Shown: one piece after another, positions 7,417-15,145 of the stretch | How positions within the stretch are numbered: the stretch's first letter is position 1 | How the letters are laid out: each line of letters starts with the position of its first letter | DNA from: Verrucomicrobiota bacterium | Lineage (GTDB): Bacteria; Verrucomicrobiota; Verrucomicrobiia; Opitutales; Opitutaceae | Direction of reading: 5' to 3' | Length of the DNA stretch: 26,237 nt | Assembly: GCA_023426435.1 (NCBI GenBank) | Contig: JAFAAS010000102.1 | Coordinates: 1 to 26,237, forward strand | The notes under the pieces: model-generated | Databases searched by the model: none | Told to the model about the DNA's origin: nothing | Seen by the model: the letters and a program-made list of their open reading frames with translations, nothing else | Translations under genes and position numbers: made by a program

Positions 7417-7890
7417 TCAACTGCGGCGCGGGCAGGTGCCGGTGAGCCGGAGCGTATCGCAGCGCGCGCTGACTTGGAGACGCTGAGAGACGGGGGTGAG
7501 TCCGAGCTTCGAGGAAACGGTGTTGCCATACCAGCTCATGAACGGGGCGCTGATTTCGAAGATTTTGTCGCAGTCGAGGCAGACGACCTGGGCGACCTGG
7601 TTGCTGCTGCCCTCTTCGCTGGGCCGATAGAATTTTTCGCCGGAGCCGATGTCGACCTCGCGGAGCAGTTCGCTCTCGGTCATGATCGGGAGCGTGCGGT
7701 AAACGGTGGCGCGGGAGACGGAATCGTCGATGTCGCGGGCGTAATCGAGCAATTGTTCGGCGGTGAAATGCTCCTTTTGTGCGAGGGCAGCGTCGAAGAT
7801 GGCGAGCCGCTGGTTGGTGACGCGCAGGCCTTTTTGGGTGAGAAATTTTCTGAACTTTTCGCGCGCAGCGGGGATGTTCACGAGGCGCAC
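7417..7890 (-). CDS. Fur-family transcriptional regulator with unusual metal sites
   Basis: Winged-helix repressor of the Fur family, which normally senses Fe, Zn, Mn or peroxide. The recognition region is intact: RVTNQR (23-28), HFTAEQL (41-47), SRATVYRTL (59-67). The CxxC of the dimerisation domain is CLDC (104-107), with further Cys144 and Cys153. The usual His-rich motif just before CxxC is replaced by SSNQVAQ (95-101), and His41 is the only His in 157 residues. It starts with GTG at 7888-7890. Divergent from priA with about 90 bp between; I see no AT-rich Fur box there. Confidence 0.88.
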   Translation of the reverse strand: MRLVNIPAAREKFRKFLTQKGLRVTNQRLAIFDAALAQKEHFTAEQLLDYARDIDDSVSRATVYRTLPIMTESELLREVDIGSGEKFYRPSEEGSSNQVAQVVCLDCDKIFEISAPFMSWYGNTVSSKLGLTPVSQRLQVSARCDTLRLTGTCPRRS

Positions 7891-7979
7891 TGTTGCCGGG
7901 GAGGGAGGTGTGTCAATGCGTGAGAAAGCGCGGTGGGAAGCGTGTTGCGTCGCGGGAATTTGCGCGGCGTGATCGCGGG

Positions 7980-10217
7980 ATGATCGTCGGCGTTCATCCG
8001 CTCGCGGGGTTCGACAAGCTGCTGCACTATCGGGTGGCGGAGTCGTTGCGCGAAGACGTGGCGGTGGGATCGCTGGTGCGGGTGCCGGTCGGGCGGACGA
8101 TGAAGCTCGGGATCGTGGGCGAGGCGGGGGCGCCGACGGATTTTCCGGTGGAGAAATTGAAAACGGTTGCGCAGGTGCTGCATCCGTTTCCGGCGTTGTC
8201 GGAGGAGTTGCTGCGACTGGCGCGGTGGATGGCGGCGTATTACGCGTGCGGCGTCGATGAAGTGATCGAGACGATGCTGCCGGCGGCGGTGCGGAATGGG
8301 GCGACGGTGAAGCATGAGAAATCGCTCGCGGTGGCGCGGACGTTGAGTGCGGAGGAGATCGCGGAGATGGAGAGACGCGCGCCGCAGCAGGCGAAGCTTT
8401 ATCGGTTTCTGGCGCAGCAGTTTCGTTCGCAGAAGAAAGCGCTGGTGTTGACGCGACTCGGGGTGGCGGCGGCGACGGCGGCGGCGCTGGTGAAACGCGG
8501 GGTGTTGCGCGAGGACGTCCGGCGGGTGGAGCGGGTGGCGTATGGGGACGATTTTGCGGCGGGCGAGTTGGTGGCGGCGCAGCCGCATGCGTTGAACGCG
8601 GAGCAGTCGGCGGCGGTGGCGGCGCTGGATGCGAGCCTGGCGGAGAACCAGTTTGGCGTGACGCTGCTGCATGGCGTGACGGGGTCGGGAAAAACGGAAG
8701 TGTATCTGCGCGCGATCGACACGGCGTTGAAGGCGGGTGGCGGGGTGATTTTTCTGGTGCCGGAAGTGGCGCTGACGCCGCAAACGGTGGCGCGGTTGAG
8801 GTCGCGATTGGAAGCGATTGCGCCCGGGCATCGCTGCGTGGTGTGGCACAGTCATCTGAGCGAAGGAGAGCGATTCGATGGGTGGCTGGCGCTGGCGACG
8901 GGCGAGGCGCGCGTGGTGGTGGGCGCGAGGTCGGCGGTGTTCGCGCCGGTGACGAATCTGCGATTGATCGTGGTCGATGAGGAGCACGAGCCGGCTTACA
9001 AGCAGGATGAAACGCCGCGTTATCATGGGCGCGATGTGGCGGTGATGCGGGCGAAGTTGAACGGAGCGGTGTGCCTGTTGGGATCGGCGACGCCGTCGCT
9101 GGAGAGTTTCGTCAACGTGGAGGCGGGAAAGTATCGGTTGCTGCAGTTGACGCAGCGCGTGGATGCGCGGCAGTTGCCGAAGATCGAAGTGGTGGATTTG
9201 CGGATCGAGGCGATGCGGCAGCGATCGTTCACGACCCTGTCGCGGAAGCTGGTGGATGCGATGCAGGCGCGGTTCGAGCGGAAGGAGCAGACGATTTTGT
9301 TCATCAACCGGCGCGGTTATTCGTCGTCGATGCTGTGCACGAAATGCGGGCACGTGGAGGAGTGTGTGCACTGCAGCATCACGATGACGTATCATCGGGC
9401 GGACGAGATGCTGCGGTGTCATTTATGCGGGGATCAGCGCGCGGCGCCGTCGCGGTGTCCGAAATGCGGCGCGCCGGATATCCGATGGAAAGGATTGGGG
9501 ACGCAGCGGGTGGAGGAGGCGGTGCGGCGGGTGCTGCCGCGGGCGCGCATCGAACGAATGGATACGGACGCGATGTCGAAGAAGAACCGGTTTCGCGAAG
9601 TGCTGGCGCAGTTTCGGGCGGGGAAGATCGACGTGCTGGTGGGAACGCAGATGATCGCGAAAGGATTGGATTTTCCGAACGTGACGCTGGTGGGGCTCGT
9701 GGATGCGGACATGTCGATGCACATCCCGGATTTTCGCGCGAACGAGCGGACCTTTCAGTTATTGGTGCAAGTGGCGGGGCGGGCGGGACGCGGAGATCGG
9801 GCGGGCGAGGTGATTGTGCAGACCTTCACGCCGCAGGCGGAGCCGATTCAGTTTTCGCGGCAGGCGGACTTTGCGGGGTTTGCGGCGTCGGAGCTGGCGA
9901 TCCGGAAGGCGTATCATTATCCGCCCTACCGGCATTTGATTCATCACGTGTTTCGCGGGCCGAATCCGGACAAGTTGAAATTTTTTGCGGAGCAGTGGGC
10001 GCGGCTGGTGGAGAAGGAAGTGGGCGAGCGCGTGGAGTTGAAAGGACCCTCGGCGGCGCCGATCGAGAAGATCAAGGACGAGTATCGCTGGCAGCTGTGG
10101 TATTTGACGAATGGCGTGACGAAAGTGGTGCCGGAGTTGGCGCGGTTGAGGGCGGAGTTCGCGTGGCCGGAGGATATGGTGCAGGTGATCGATGTGGATC
10201 CGATGAATTTGATGTAG
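7980..10217 (+). CDS. priA: Primosomal protein N' (PriA helicase, replication restart)
   Basis: 3'-to-5' DNA helicase that recognises stalled forks and reloads the replisome. From ATG 7980: an N-terminal DNA-binding domain (about 1-105), Walker A GVTGSGKT (232-239), DEEH box (333-336), a zinc-binding insertion with paired Cys from Cys453 (CTKC) to CPKC (493-496), motif GTQMIAKGLDFP, and VAGRAGRG of motif VI. All essential motifs are present and the 745-residue length is normal. I chose ATG 7980 because MIVGVHPL begins the conserved N-terminal domain; the upstream residues in frame look non-conserved. A palindromic repeat begins about 10 bp after the stop. Confidence 0.96.
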   Translation: MIVGVHPLAGFDKLLHYRVAESLREDVAVGSLVRVPVGRTMKLGIVGEAGAPTDFPVEKLKTVAQVLHPFPALSEELLRLARWMAAYYACGVDEVIETMLPAAVRNGATVKHEKSLAVARTLSAEEIAEMERRAPQQAKLYRFLAQQFRSQKKALVLTRLGVAAATAAALVKRGVLREDVRRVERVAYGDDFAAGELVAAQPHALNAEQSAAVAALDASLAENQFGVTLLHGVTGSGKTEVYLRAIDTALKAGGGVIFLVPEVALTPQTVARLRSRLEAIAPGHRCVVWHSHLSEGERFDGWLALATGEARVVVGARSAVFAPVTNLRLIVVDEEHEPAYKQDETPRYHGRDVAVMRAKLNGAVCLLGSATPSLESFVNVEAGKYRLLQLTQRVDARQLPKIEVVDLRIEAMRQRSFTTLSRKLVDAMQARFERKEQTILFINRRGYSSSMLCTKCGHVEECVHCSITMTYHRADEMLRCHLCGDQRAAPSRCPKCGAPDIRWKGLGTQRVEEAVRRVLPRARIERMDTDAMSKKNRFREVLAQFRAGKIDVLVGTQMIAKGLDFPNVTLVGLVDADMSMHIPDFRANERTFQLLVQVAGRAGRGDRAGEVIVQTFTPQAEPIQFSRQADFAGFAASELAIRKAYHYPPYRHLIHHVFRGPNPDKLKFFAEQWARLVEKEVGERVELKGPSAAPIEKIKDEYRWQLWYLTNGVTKVVPELARLRAEFAWPEDMVQVIDVDPMNLM

Positions 10218-10226
10218 GCCCGAGGC

Positions 10227-10259
10227 GTAGGAAAAGCGCGGTCAGGTTGACCGCGCTAC
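10227..10259 (+). repeat. REP-like palindrome type D overlapping the chemoreceptor stop
   Basis: A perfect 10-bp stem (10235-10244 with 10248-10257), loop GGT, flanked by GTAG (10227-10230) and CTAC (10256-10259). It lies between the convergent priA and chemoreceptor genes and contains the minus-strand stop codon at 10242-10244. A hairpin between convergent genes could also act to limit transcription, but there is no T run. Confidence 0.85.
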
Positions 10260-12083
10260 GGGGGCGCGGCGGCCGAGGAGGACTTGTTCGAGGGCGCCGA
10301 TGGTGCGGGTGAGGTGTTGGGTTTCCTCGGCGATGGCGGCGGAGCTGGAGGCGTTGTGTTCGGCGATGGCGGCGTTCTGCTGGGTGACGCCTTCCATGGA
10401 GCGGTTGCCGGTGTTGATGTGCTGCATGTTGGTGAGCATCTGCTCGGAGGAGGTCTGGATGAGGCGCATCGCGTCGGCGGAGACGGCGGCGTTGGATTCC
10501 AATTCGCGAAGGACCTCGGCGACTTCGCGGGTGAGTTCGTCGCCGCGCGCGATGGCGGCGCGGGATTCGTCGACGAGGCGGCCGGTTTCGGCGGTGGCGT
10601 CGGCGGCGCGTTTGGCGAGGTTGCGAACCTCGTCGGCGACGACGGCGAAACCCGTGCCGGCGGCGCCGGCGCTGGCGGCTTCGATGGAGGCGTTGAGGGC
10701 GAGGATGCTCGTTTGGAAGGAGATCTCGTTCATCGTTTTCACGATGCGGTGGGTGGCGTTGCTCGAGTCGGAGATCTTCTGCATGGTCTCGGTCAGGGAC
10801 GTCATGGTTTGGCGCGACTCGGCGACCAAGGTGCTGGTCTGGTGCATGTGGTCGACGGACTGGCGGGCGGCGTCGACGTTTTGCTGGTTGACGGCAGTGA
10901 GTGTGACGAGCGCGGCGCCGGTTTCCTCGAGACCGGCGGCCTCGTTGGAGGCGCCCTGGGCGAGGCGATGAGCGGCGGCGGTGGAGGATTTGACGGCGTC
11001 GGAAATGGCTTTCGCGCCGTCGCGAAGACCCTTCAAGGCGGAGCGGACGAGGCGATTGATCCGGCGGATCGAAACGAAAGCGACCGAGATCGAGACGAGC
11101 GTGAGGGCGCCGACGAACAAGAGTCGCTGGCGAAGATCGCGGGAGACGGCGGCCTGCTGGCCGGCGAGGACATCGTGCAATTCGGAGAGCAGATGCGGTT
11201 CGACGCGGGCGAGGAGATCGCGGCGCTCGAGGGTGGCGGCGGCCCAGCGATCGCGAACCCGGTGGTCGAACGGGATGGGATCGGTGGCGGTGGTGTTGAA
11301 GGCGGCGGTCCTAAGATTTTGGATACTGGCGTAGGCCGGCGAGGAGAGGGTTTTTTGCCAGAAGTCGCGCAGTTCGGGCGGGGCCATGAGAGCGGCGTTG
11401 GATTCGAAATAGCGCACCTGGGACGACGCGTGGAGGACGTGCATGATTTCGAGCACGGTGAGTTCAGGAACCTCCAGGCCATGAGCGTAGCGGGTGCGTT
11501 CGATTTCGGCGGCGACAGCCAGGCGGCCGGACCAGACGAGACCGTCGAGACGCGAGCGCAGCGACGCGGAGTCGGCGTGGGCGTGCAGCGTCGTCATGAG
11601 CGTGAAAATCTGTTCGAACACCTCGTGGTAGCGGGCGCGGTGGGTGGTGGCGTCGGGATCGAAACGAGAGGCGGAGCGATCGTGGGTGGCGAAGAAACTG
11701 CGAGGGCTGGAAAGGCCCTCGACGAGCCGGTGCAGCGTGGCGGCGTGGGTGTGAACCTCGTCGGACACGAGCGAGCGGATTCGTGGGGAAGCGAGGTGAG
11801 TGGAGAGCCGTTGCGCGGCGGAGTCGGTTTCCCGGGCGGCGCCGTCGAAAGAAATTTGAACGCCTGGATTGTAGCGGTCCCACGTGGCGGCCATTTCGGT
11901 GAGCAAGGCGCGGCGCAAGGAGACGATGTCCGAGGTGAGTTCGACGAGATCGACGGTATGGCGAAGTGCGCGGGCGTCCAAGGCGAGCCGGACGATGGCG
12001 ACGCCGGAAAAGATCAACGCGCCGGCGAGCGGGAGCGCGACGAGCAGAACGAGTTGGCGGCGGAGCGAAAGATGGAGTCGCAT
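10242..12083 (-). CDS. Methyl-accepting chemotaxis protein, first of a tandem pair, atypical tip
   Basis: Membrane chemoreceptor: TM1 about 11-35, a helical periplasmic domain (about 36-320, possibly related to the NIT nitrate/nitrite-sensing domain), TM2 about 321-339, then the cytoplasmic signalling hairpin. The conserved tip reads ISFQTSILALNASIEAASAG, where the usual EAARAGE is EAASAGA: Ser471 and Ala474 replace the Arg and Glu. No clear HAMP domain lies between TM2 and the signalling helices. The last residues (VARST) and the stop come from a type D palindromic repeat. It starts 9 bp after the stop of the neighbouring receptor, so the two are probably co-transcribed. Ligand unknown. Confidence 0.9.
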   Translation of the reverse strand: MRLHLSLRRQLVLLVALPLAGALIFSGVAIVRLALDARALRHTVDLVELTSDIVSLRRALLTEMAATWDRYNPGVQISFDGAARETDSAAQRLSTHLASPRIRSLVSDEVHTHAATLHRLVEGLSSPRSFFATHDRSASRFDPDATTHRARYHEVFEQIFTLMTTLHAHADSASLRSRLDGLVWSGRLAVAAEIERTRYAHGLEVPELTVLEIMHVLHASSQVRYFESNAALMAPPELRDFWQKTLSSPAYASIQNLRTAAFNTTATDPIPFDHRVRDRWAAATLERRDLLARVEPHLLSELHDVLAGQQAAVSRDLRQRLLFVGALTLVSISVAFVSIRRINRLVRSALKGLRDGAKAISDAVKSSTAAAHRLAQGASNEAAGLEETGAALVTLTAVNQQNVDAARQSVDHMHQTSTLVAESRQTMTSLTETMQKISDSSNATHRIVKTMNEISFQTSILALNASIEAASAGAAGTGFAVVADEVRNLAKRAADATAETGRLVDESRAAIARGDELTREVAEVLRELESNAAVSADAMRLIQTSSEQMLTNMQHINTGNRSMEGVTQQNAAIAEHNASSSAAIAEETQHLTRTIGALEQVLLGRRAPVARST

Positions 12084-12092
12084 GGGACGGAG

Positions 12093-14024
12093 TTATTCGC
12101 GGGCGGTCGCGATCGGTTCCGGTTCGTGGTCGGCGTTGGATGAAGGCGAGGAAGAAGGTGCGAGCGCGGGCGTGGTGGTGGCGACGGGGAGCGGAGCGGT
12201 GGCGGCTTGATCGAGCGCGATGAGGGATTCGAGCAGGGCGATGCTGGAGCCGAGGGCGGCGGTTTGGGTGTCGATGAATTCGGCGGTGGAGGCGTTTTCC
12301 TGGGCGATGGCGGCGGTTTGCTGCGTTTGGGCGTCGAGGTTGCGCGTGGCGGAGTTGATTTCCTCGATTCCGCGAACGAGTTCCTCGGAGGAAGATTGAA
12401 TGCCGGTCATGCAACCGGTGGCGGTGCGGGCCTGGGCTTCGACCTGTTGGAAGACGGCGTTGACCTTTTCGCTCAGTGCGACGCCCTCGCCGGTGAGCTG
12501 GTGGGCGTCCTCGATGAGCTTGGCGATGGAGGCGGATTCGGCGGCGGCGCGCATGGCCATTTGCCGGACCTCCTCGGCGACGACGGCGAAGCCGGCTCCG
12601 GCTTCGCCGGCGCGGGCGGCTTCGATGGAGGCGTTGAGGGCGAGGAGGTTGGTTTGGAAGGAGATCTCGTCGATGGTGCTGGCGATGTGTTTGGTCTGGC
12701 CGCTGGTGGTCGCGATTTGTTGCACGGCGGCGACGAGGTGGCGCATGGATTCGGTGGCGCGCTGCACGAGTGTATCGGTTTCCTTCATACGCGAGGCGAT
12801 GGCGCGGGCGTTGTCGGAGTTTTGCCGATTGGTCGTGGTGAGCTCTTCGAGCGAGGCGGCGGTTTGCTCGAGGGCGGCGGCCTGTTGCGAGACGACATCG
12901 GCGAGCTGCCTGGCGGCGTCGGTGCTTGCGGTCGTGACCTGGAGCATCGTGTGGATGCTTTGTTTGAGAGAGAGCACGGCGCGCGTGACGGCGTGGAAGA
13001 CGGCGCGGCCGAGGAGCCAGACGACGATGCCGGAAAGAATGAGGACGCCGGCGAGGAGGCCGATCATCCAGAAACGCTCGCGGTGGACGCGATCGATGTA
13101 GTCCTGGGCGAACGATTGCAGCTCCGAGAGGACATGGGGCTGCATGCCGACGAGGAGGGCGTAGCGTTTGACCTCGGTGAGCTCGCGCCAGACGGGCAGG
13201 TTGGCGGGATCGAACGTGCGTTTTTCGCGGGAGTTTTCCTGGGCGAACGTGCGGACCATGCGGTCGGCTTCGCGGTAGATCGGGTCGGAGAAGATCTTTT
13301 CGAAGTAAGGACGGAGTTCGGGGACGGTGTTGGCGAGGAGGTGACGTTCGATCTCGCGGCGCATTTTGGTGGCGAGCTCGGCGTTGGCGCAGTTGTCGAT
13401 CGAGCGGAAGCGGCCGAGCTCGTGGCCCCAGCAATACATGCCGGTTTCGGTGGTGGCGTTGCTGTTGAGGTCGGCGCACCAGATGAGCGTCTGGATGCGA
13501 AGGCGGATGGGGAGCTCGGAGGATTCGTTGACGAGGGCGCGGATGGTGTGGCCGAGCGGGGTGGCGAGGGCGGTGTAAACGCTGTTGTTGACCGTGCGGG
13601 CCTCGCGATCGTCGCCCGGGCGGCGGGCGAGGTAATAGGTGCGGACGGCGGGCACCTGTTCGTAGAGCTTCAGGGCTTCCTCGATCTGGGTGGTGAAAGC
13701 CTGATTGCGGACGGAGGCTTTGGCGCGGGGAAGATTGGCGCGGATTTTGGCGACGAGTTGTTCGCTCTCGTCGATGTAGGCCTGGTAATTGGGCGAATTG
13801 TTGGGGTCGATGTATTGGGCCCAGGACGACGTGTATTCGAGACCCATGAGGATGTCGAAGCGCGCGACATCGGTGGCGATGGCGATGAGATCGGCGATGC
13901 GGGTGAGTTCGCTGGCTTTGCCGGAGAGCTGTCGGACCTGGTAAATGGCGAACAGCGTGGCGCCGAGAAGAGGCGCCAGCACCATCAGCAGCATGGAGCG
14001 GCGAAGACCGGAGAGTTTCGTCAT
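12093..14024 (-). CDS. Methyl-accepting chemotaxis protein, second of the pair, canonical tip
   Basis: Chemoreceptor paralogous to the downstream gene: TM1 near the N-terminus (SMLLMVLAPLLGATLFAIY), a long periplasmic helical domain, TM2 (FWMIGLLAGVLILSGIVVWLL), then the signalling domain with the canonical EAARAGEAG (Arg471, Glu474). I chose ATG 14024 because the tip then falls at the same residue number as in its neighbour; an in-frame ATG at 14084 and one at 14090 would add a proline-rich leader. No clear HAMP. The C-terminus (about 610-643) is a loose Ala/Pro/Ser tail without a visible CheR-docking pentapeptide of the NWETF type. Divergent from cheR. Confidence 0.9.
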   Translation of the reverse strand: MTKLSGLRRSMLLMVLAPLLGATLFAIYQVRQLSGKASELTRIADLIAIATDVARFDILMGLEYTSSWAQYIDPNNSPNYQAYIDESEQLVAKIRANLPRAKASVRNQAFTTQIEEALKLYEQVPAVRTYYLARRPGDDREARTVNNSVYTALATPLGHTIRALVNESSELPIRLRIQTLIWCADLNSNATTETGMYCWGHELGRFRSIDNCANAELATKMRREIERHLLANTVPELRPYFEKIFSDPIYREADRMVRTFAQENSREKRTFDPANLPVWRELTEVKRYALLVGMQPHVLSELQSFAQDYIDRVHRERFWMIGLLAGVLILSGIVVWLLGRAVFHAVTRAVLSLKQSIHTMLQVTTASTDAARQLADVVSQQAAALEQTAASLEELTTTNRQNSDNARAIASRMKETDTLVQRATESMRHLVAAVQQIATTSGQTKHIASTIDEISFQTNLLALNASIEAARAGEAGAGFAVVAEEVRQMAMRAAAESASIAKLIEDAHQLTGEGVALSEKVNAVFQQVEAQARTATGCMTGIQSSSEELVRGIEEINSATRNLDAQTQQTAAIAQENASTAEFIDTQTAALGSSIALLESLIALDQAATAPLPVATTTPALAPSSSPSSNADHEPEPIATARE

Positions 14025-14263
14025 CGGGGTCGATGCGGCCGGCGACGGTGGGGTGAAGCCGGCGTGGCGCACCGCTCGTTTCATCGGCACAATTCGGTGC
14101 GCGGTTCAGGAGAAATGAGCGCGAGCCGGCGAGTTGTTGCGCGGCGAAATTTTTTGCACACGTGCTGCACGACGGGACTCGGGGTTTGACTCATCCTAGC
14201 GGGAAATTTTTGGTGAACCCTTCCGCGATCGTTTCGCGGCCCACACGTGTCCCGCCTGAAGTG

Positions 14264-15145
14264 ATGAAGTTCGAGCATCTGTATTTCCACGGCACTCCGA
14301 CTGAGAATAGTCGGACGCGGCGCGTGCGGGCTCGAAGCTGGACACCGAAACGGACGGAAGACGTGGCGCTGGATGGCGGCGTCGAGCGGGTGTTTTTCGA
14401 GCAGTTGTTGGGCGGGGCGGAGTTGCCGGCGGCGGCTTATCGTCGGCAGGCGCTGGCGCGGCGGCTGCCCGCGTGTTTGCGGATGTTGCGCGTGTCGGAT
14501 GCGGCGGAGGCGGCGCGGGTGATTGCGGCGCGGCCGGAGACGGCGCGGCGGCTGTTGAGCGTGGTGTTGCTTGGGGTGACGGATTTTTTCCGTGACGGGC
14601 CGGTGTTCGAGCAATTGCAGCGATTGGTGGTGCCGGAGCTGTGTGCGCGGACGGGGCGGTTGAGGGTGTGGAGCGCGGCGTGTTCGCACGGCGCGGAGCT
14701 TTACTCGGTCGCGATGATCCTGGCGCGGGCGGGGCGGTTGTCGGAGTGCGAATTATTGGGAACGGATTGCCGGGAGGATGCGATCGAGGAGGCGCGAGCG
14801 GGCGTGTTTCGGGCGGAGGAGGCGGGGCGGATGGATGCGACGTGGCGGGAGGCGTTTTTCCAGACGACGGGGGAATTCGCGACGATCGATCCGCGACTGC
14901 AGCAAGCGACGCGATGGAAAGTGGCGAACCTGTTTGGCGGGGCGGAGCGCGGGCCGTGGCACCTGATCCTGTGGCGCAACATGGCGATTTATCTGGAGAA
15001 AGAACGCGCGGAAGACGTGTGGACGCGGTTGTTCGATCAACTGGCGCCCGGCGGGTTTTTGGTGGCGGGGAAGGCGGATCATCCGCCGAAGTGGCTGCGA
15101 CTCGTGCGGGTGGCTCCGTGCATTTATCGGAAACACGGGAAATGA
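14264..15145 (+). CDS. cheR: CheR-like protein-glutamate methyltransferase
   Basis: SAM-dependent methyltransferase of the CheR family, which methylates glutamates of chemoreceptors. Signature regions: VTDFFRD before the SAM domain, WSAACSHGAELYSVAM (C140-S141-H142-G143-A144-E145-L146-Y147), GTDCRE, and LWRNMAIYLE. The SAM loop is usually CSTGEEPYS, so three positions differ here. ATG 14264 was chosen as GTG 14261/ATG 14264 sit where the homologous part begins; the longer frame to 14162 is possible. It is divergent from two chemoreceptors, which supports the role, and its stop overlaps the kinase start (ATGA, 15142-15145). No cheA, cheW or cheB is in the window. Confidence 0.82.
   Translation: MKFEHLYFHGTPTENSRTRRVRARSWTPKRTEDVALDGGVERVFFEQLLGGAELPAAAYRRQALARRLPACLRMLRVSDAAEAARVIAARPETARRLLSVVLLGVTDFFRDGPVFEQLQRLVVPELCARTGRLRVWSAACSHGAELYSVAMILARAGRLSECELLGTDCREDAIEEARAGVFRAEEAGRMDATWREAFFQTTGEFATIDPRLQQATRWKVANLFGGAERGPWHLILWRNMAIYLEKERAEDVWTRLFDQLAPGGFLVAGKADHPPKWLRLVRVAPCIYRKHGK

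Noticed and set aside
7891..7979. Fur box between the Fur-family gene and priA
   Set aside because: The region is GC-rich and contains no recognisable inverted repeat of Fur-box type.
10284..14189. Two long plus-strand frames of over 600 codons opposite the chemoreceptor genes
   Set aside because: They are Gly/Asp-rich antisense shadows created by the high GC content; the minus-strand frames carry complete receptor motifs.
14186..14214. Promoter TTGACT upstream of cheR
   Set aside because: No acceptable -10 hexamer at 16-18 bp spacing, and no sigma-28 pattern was found.
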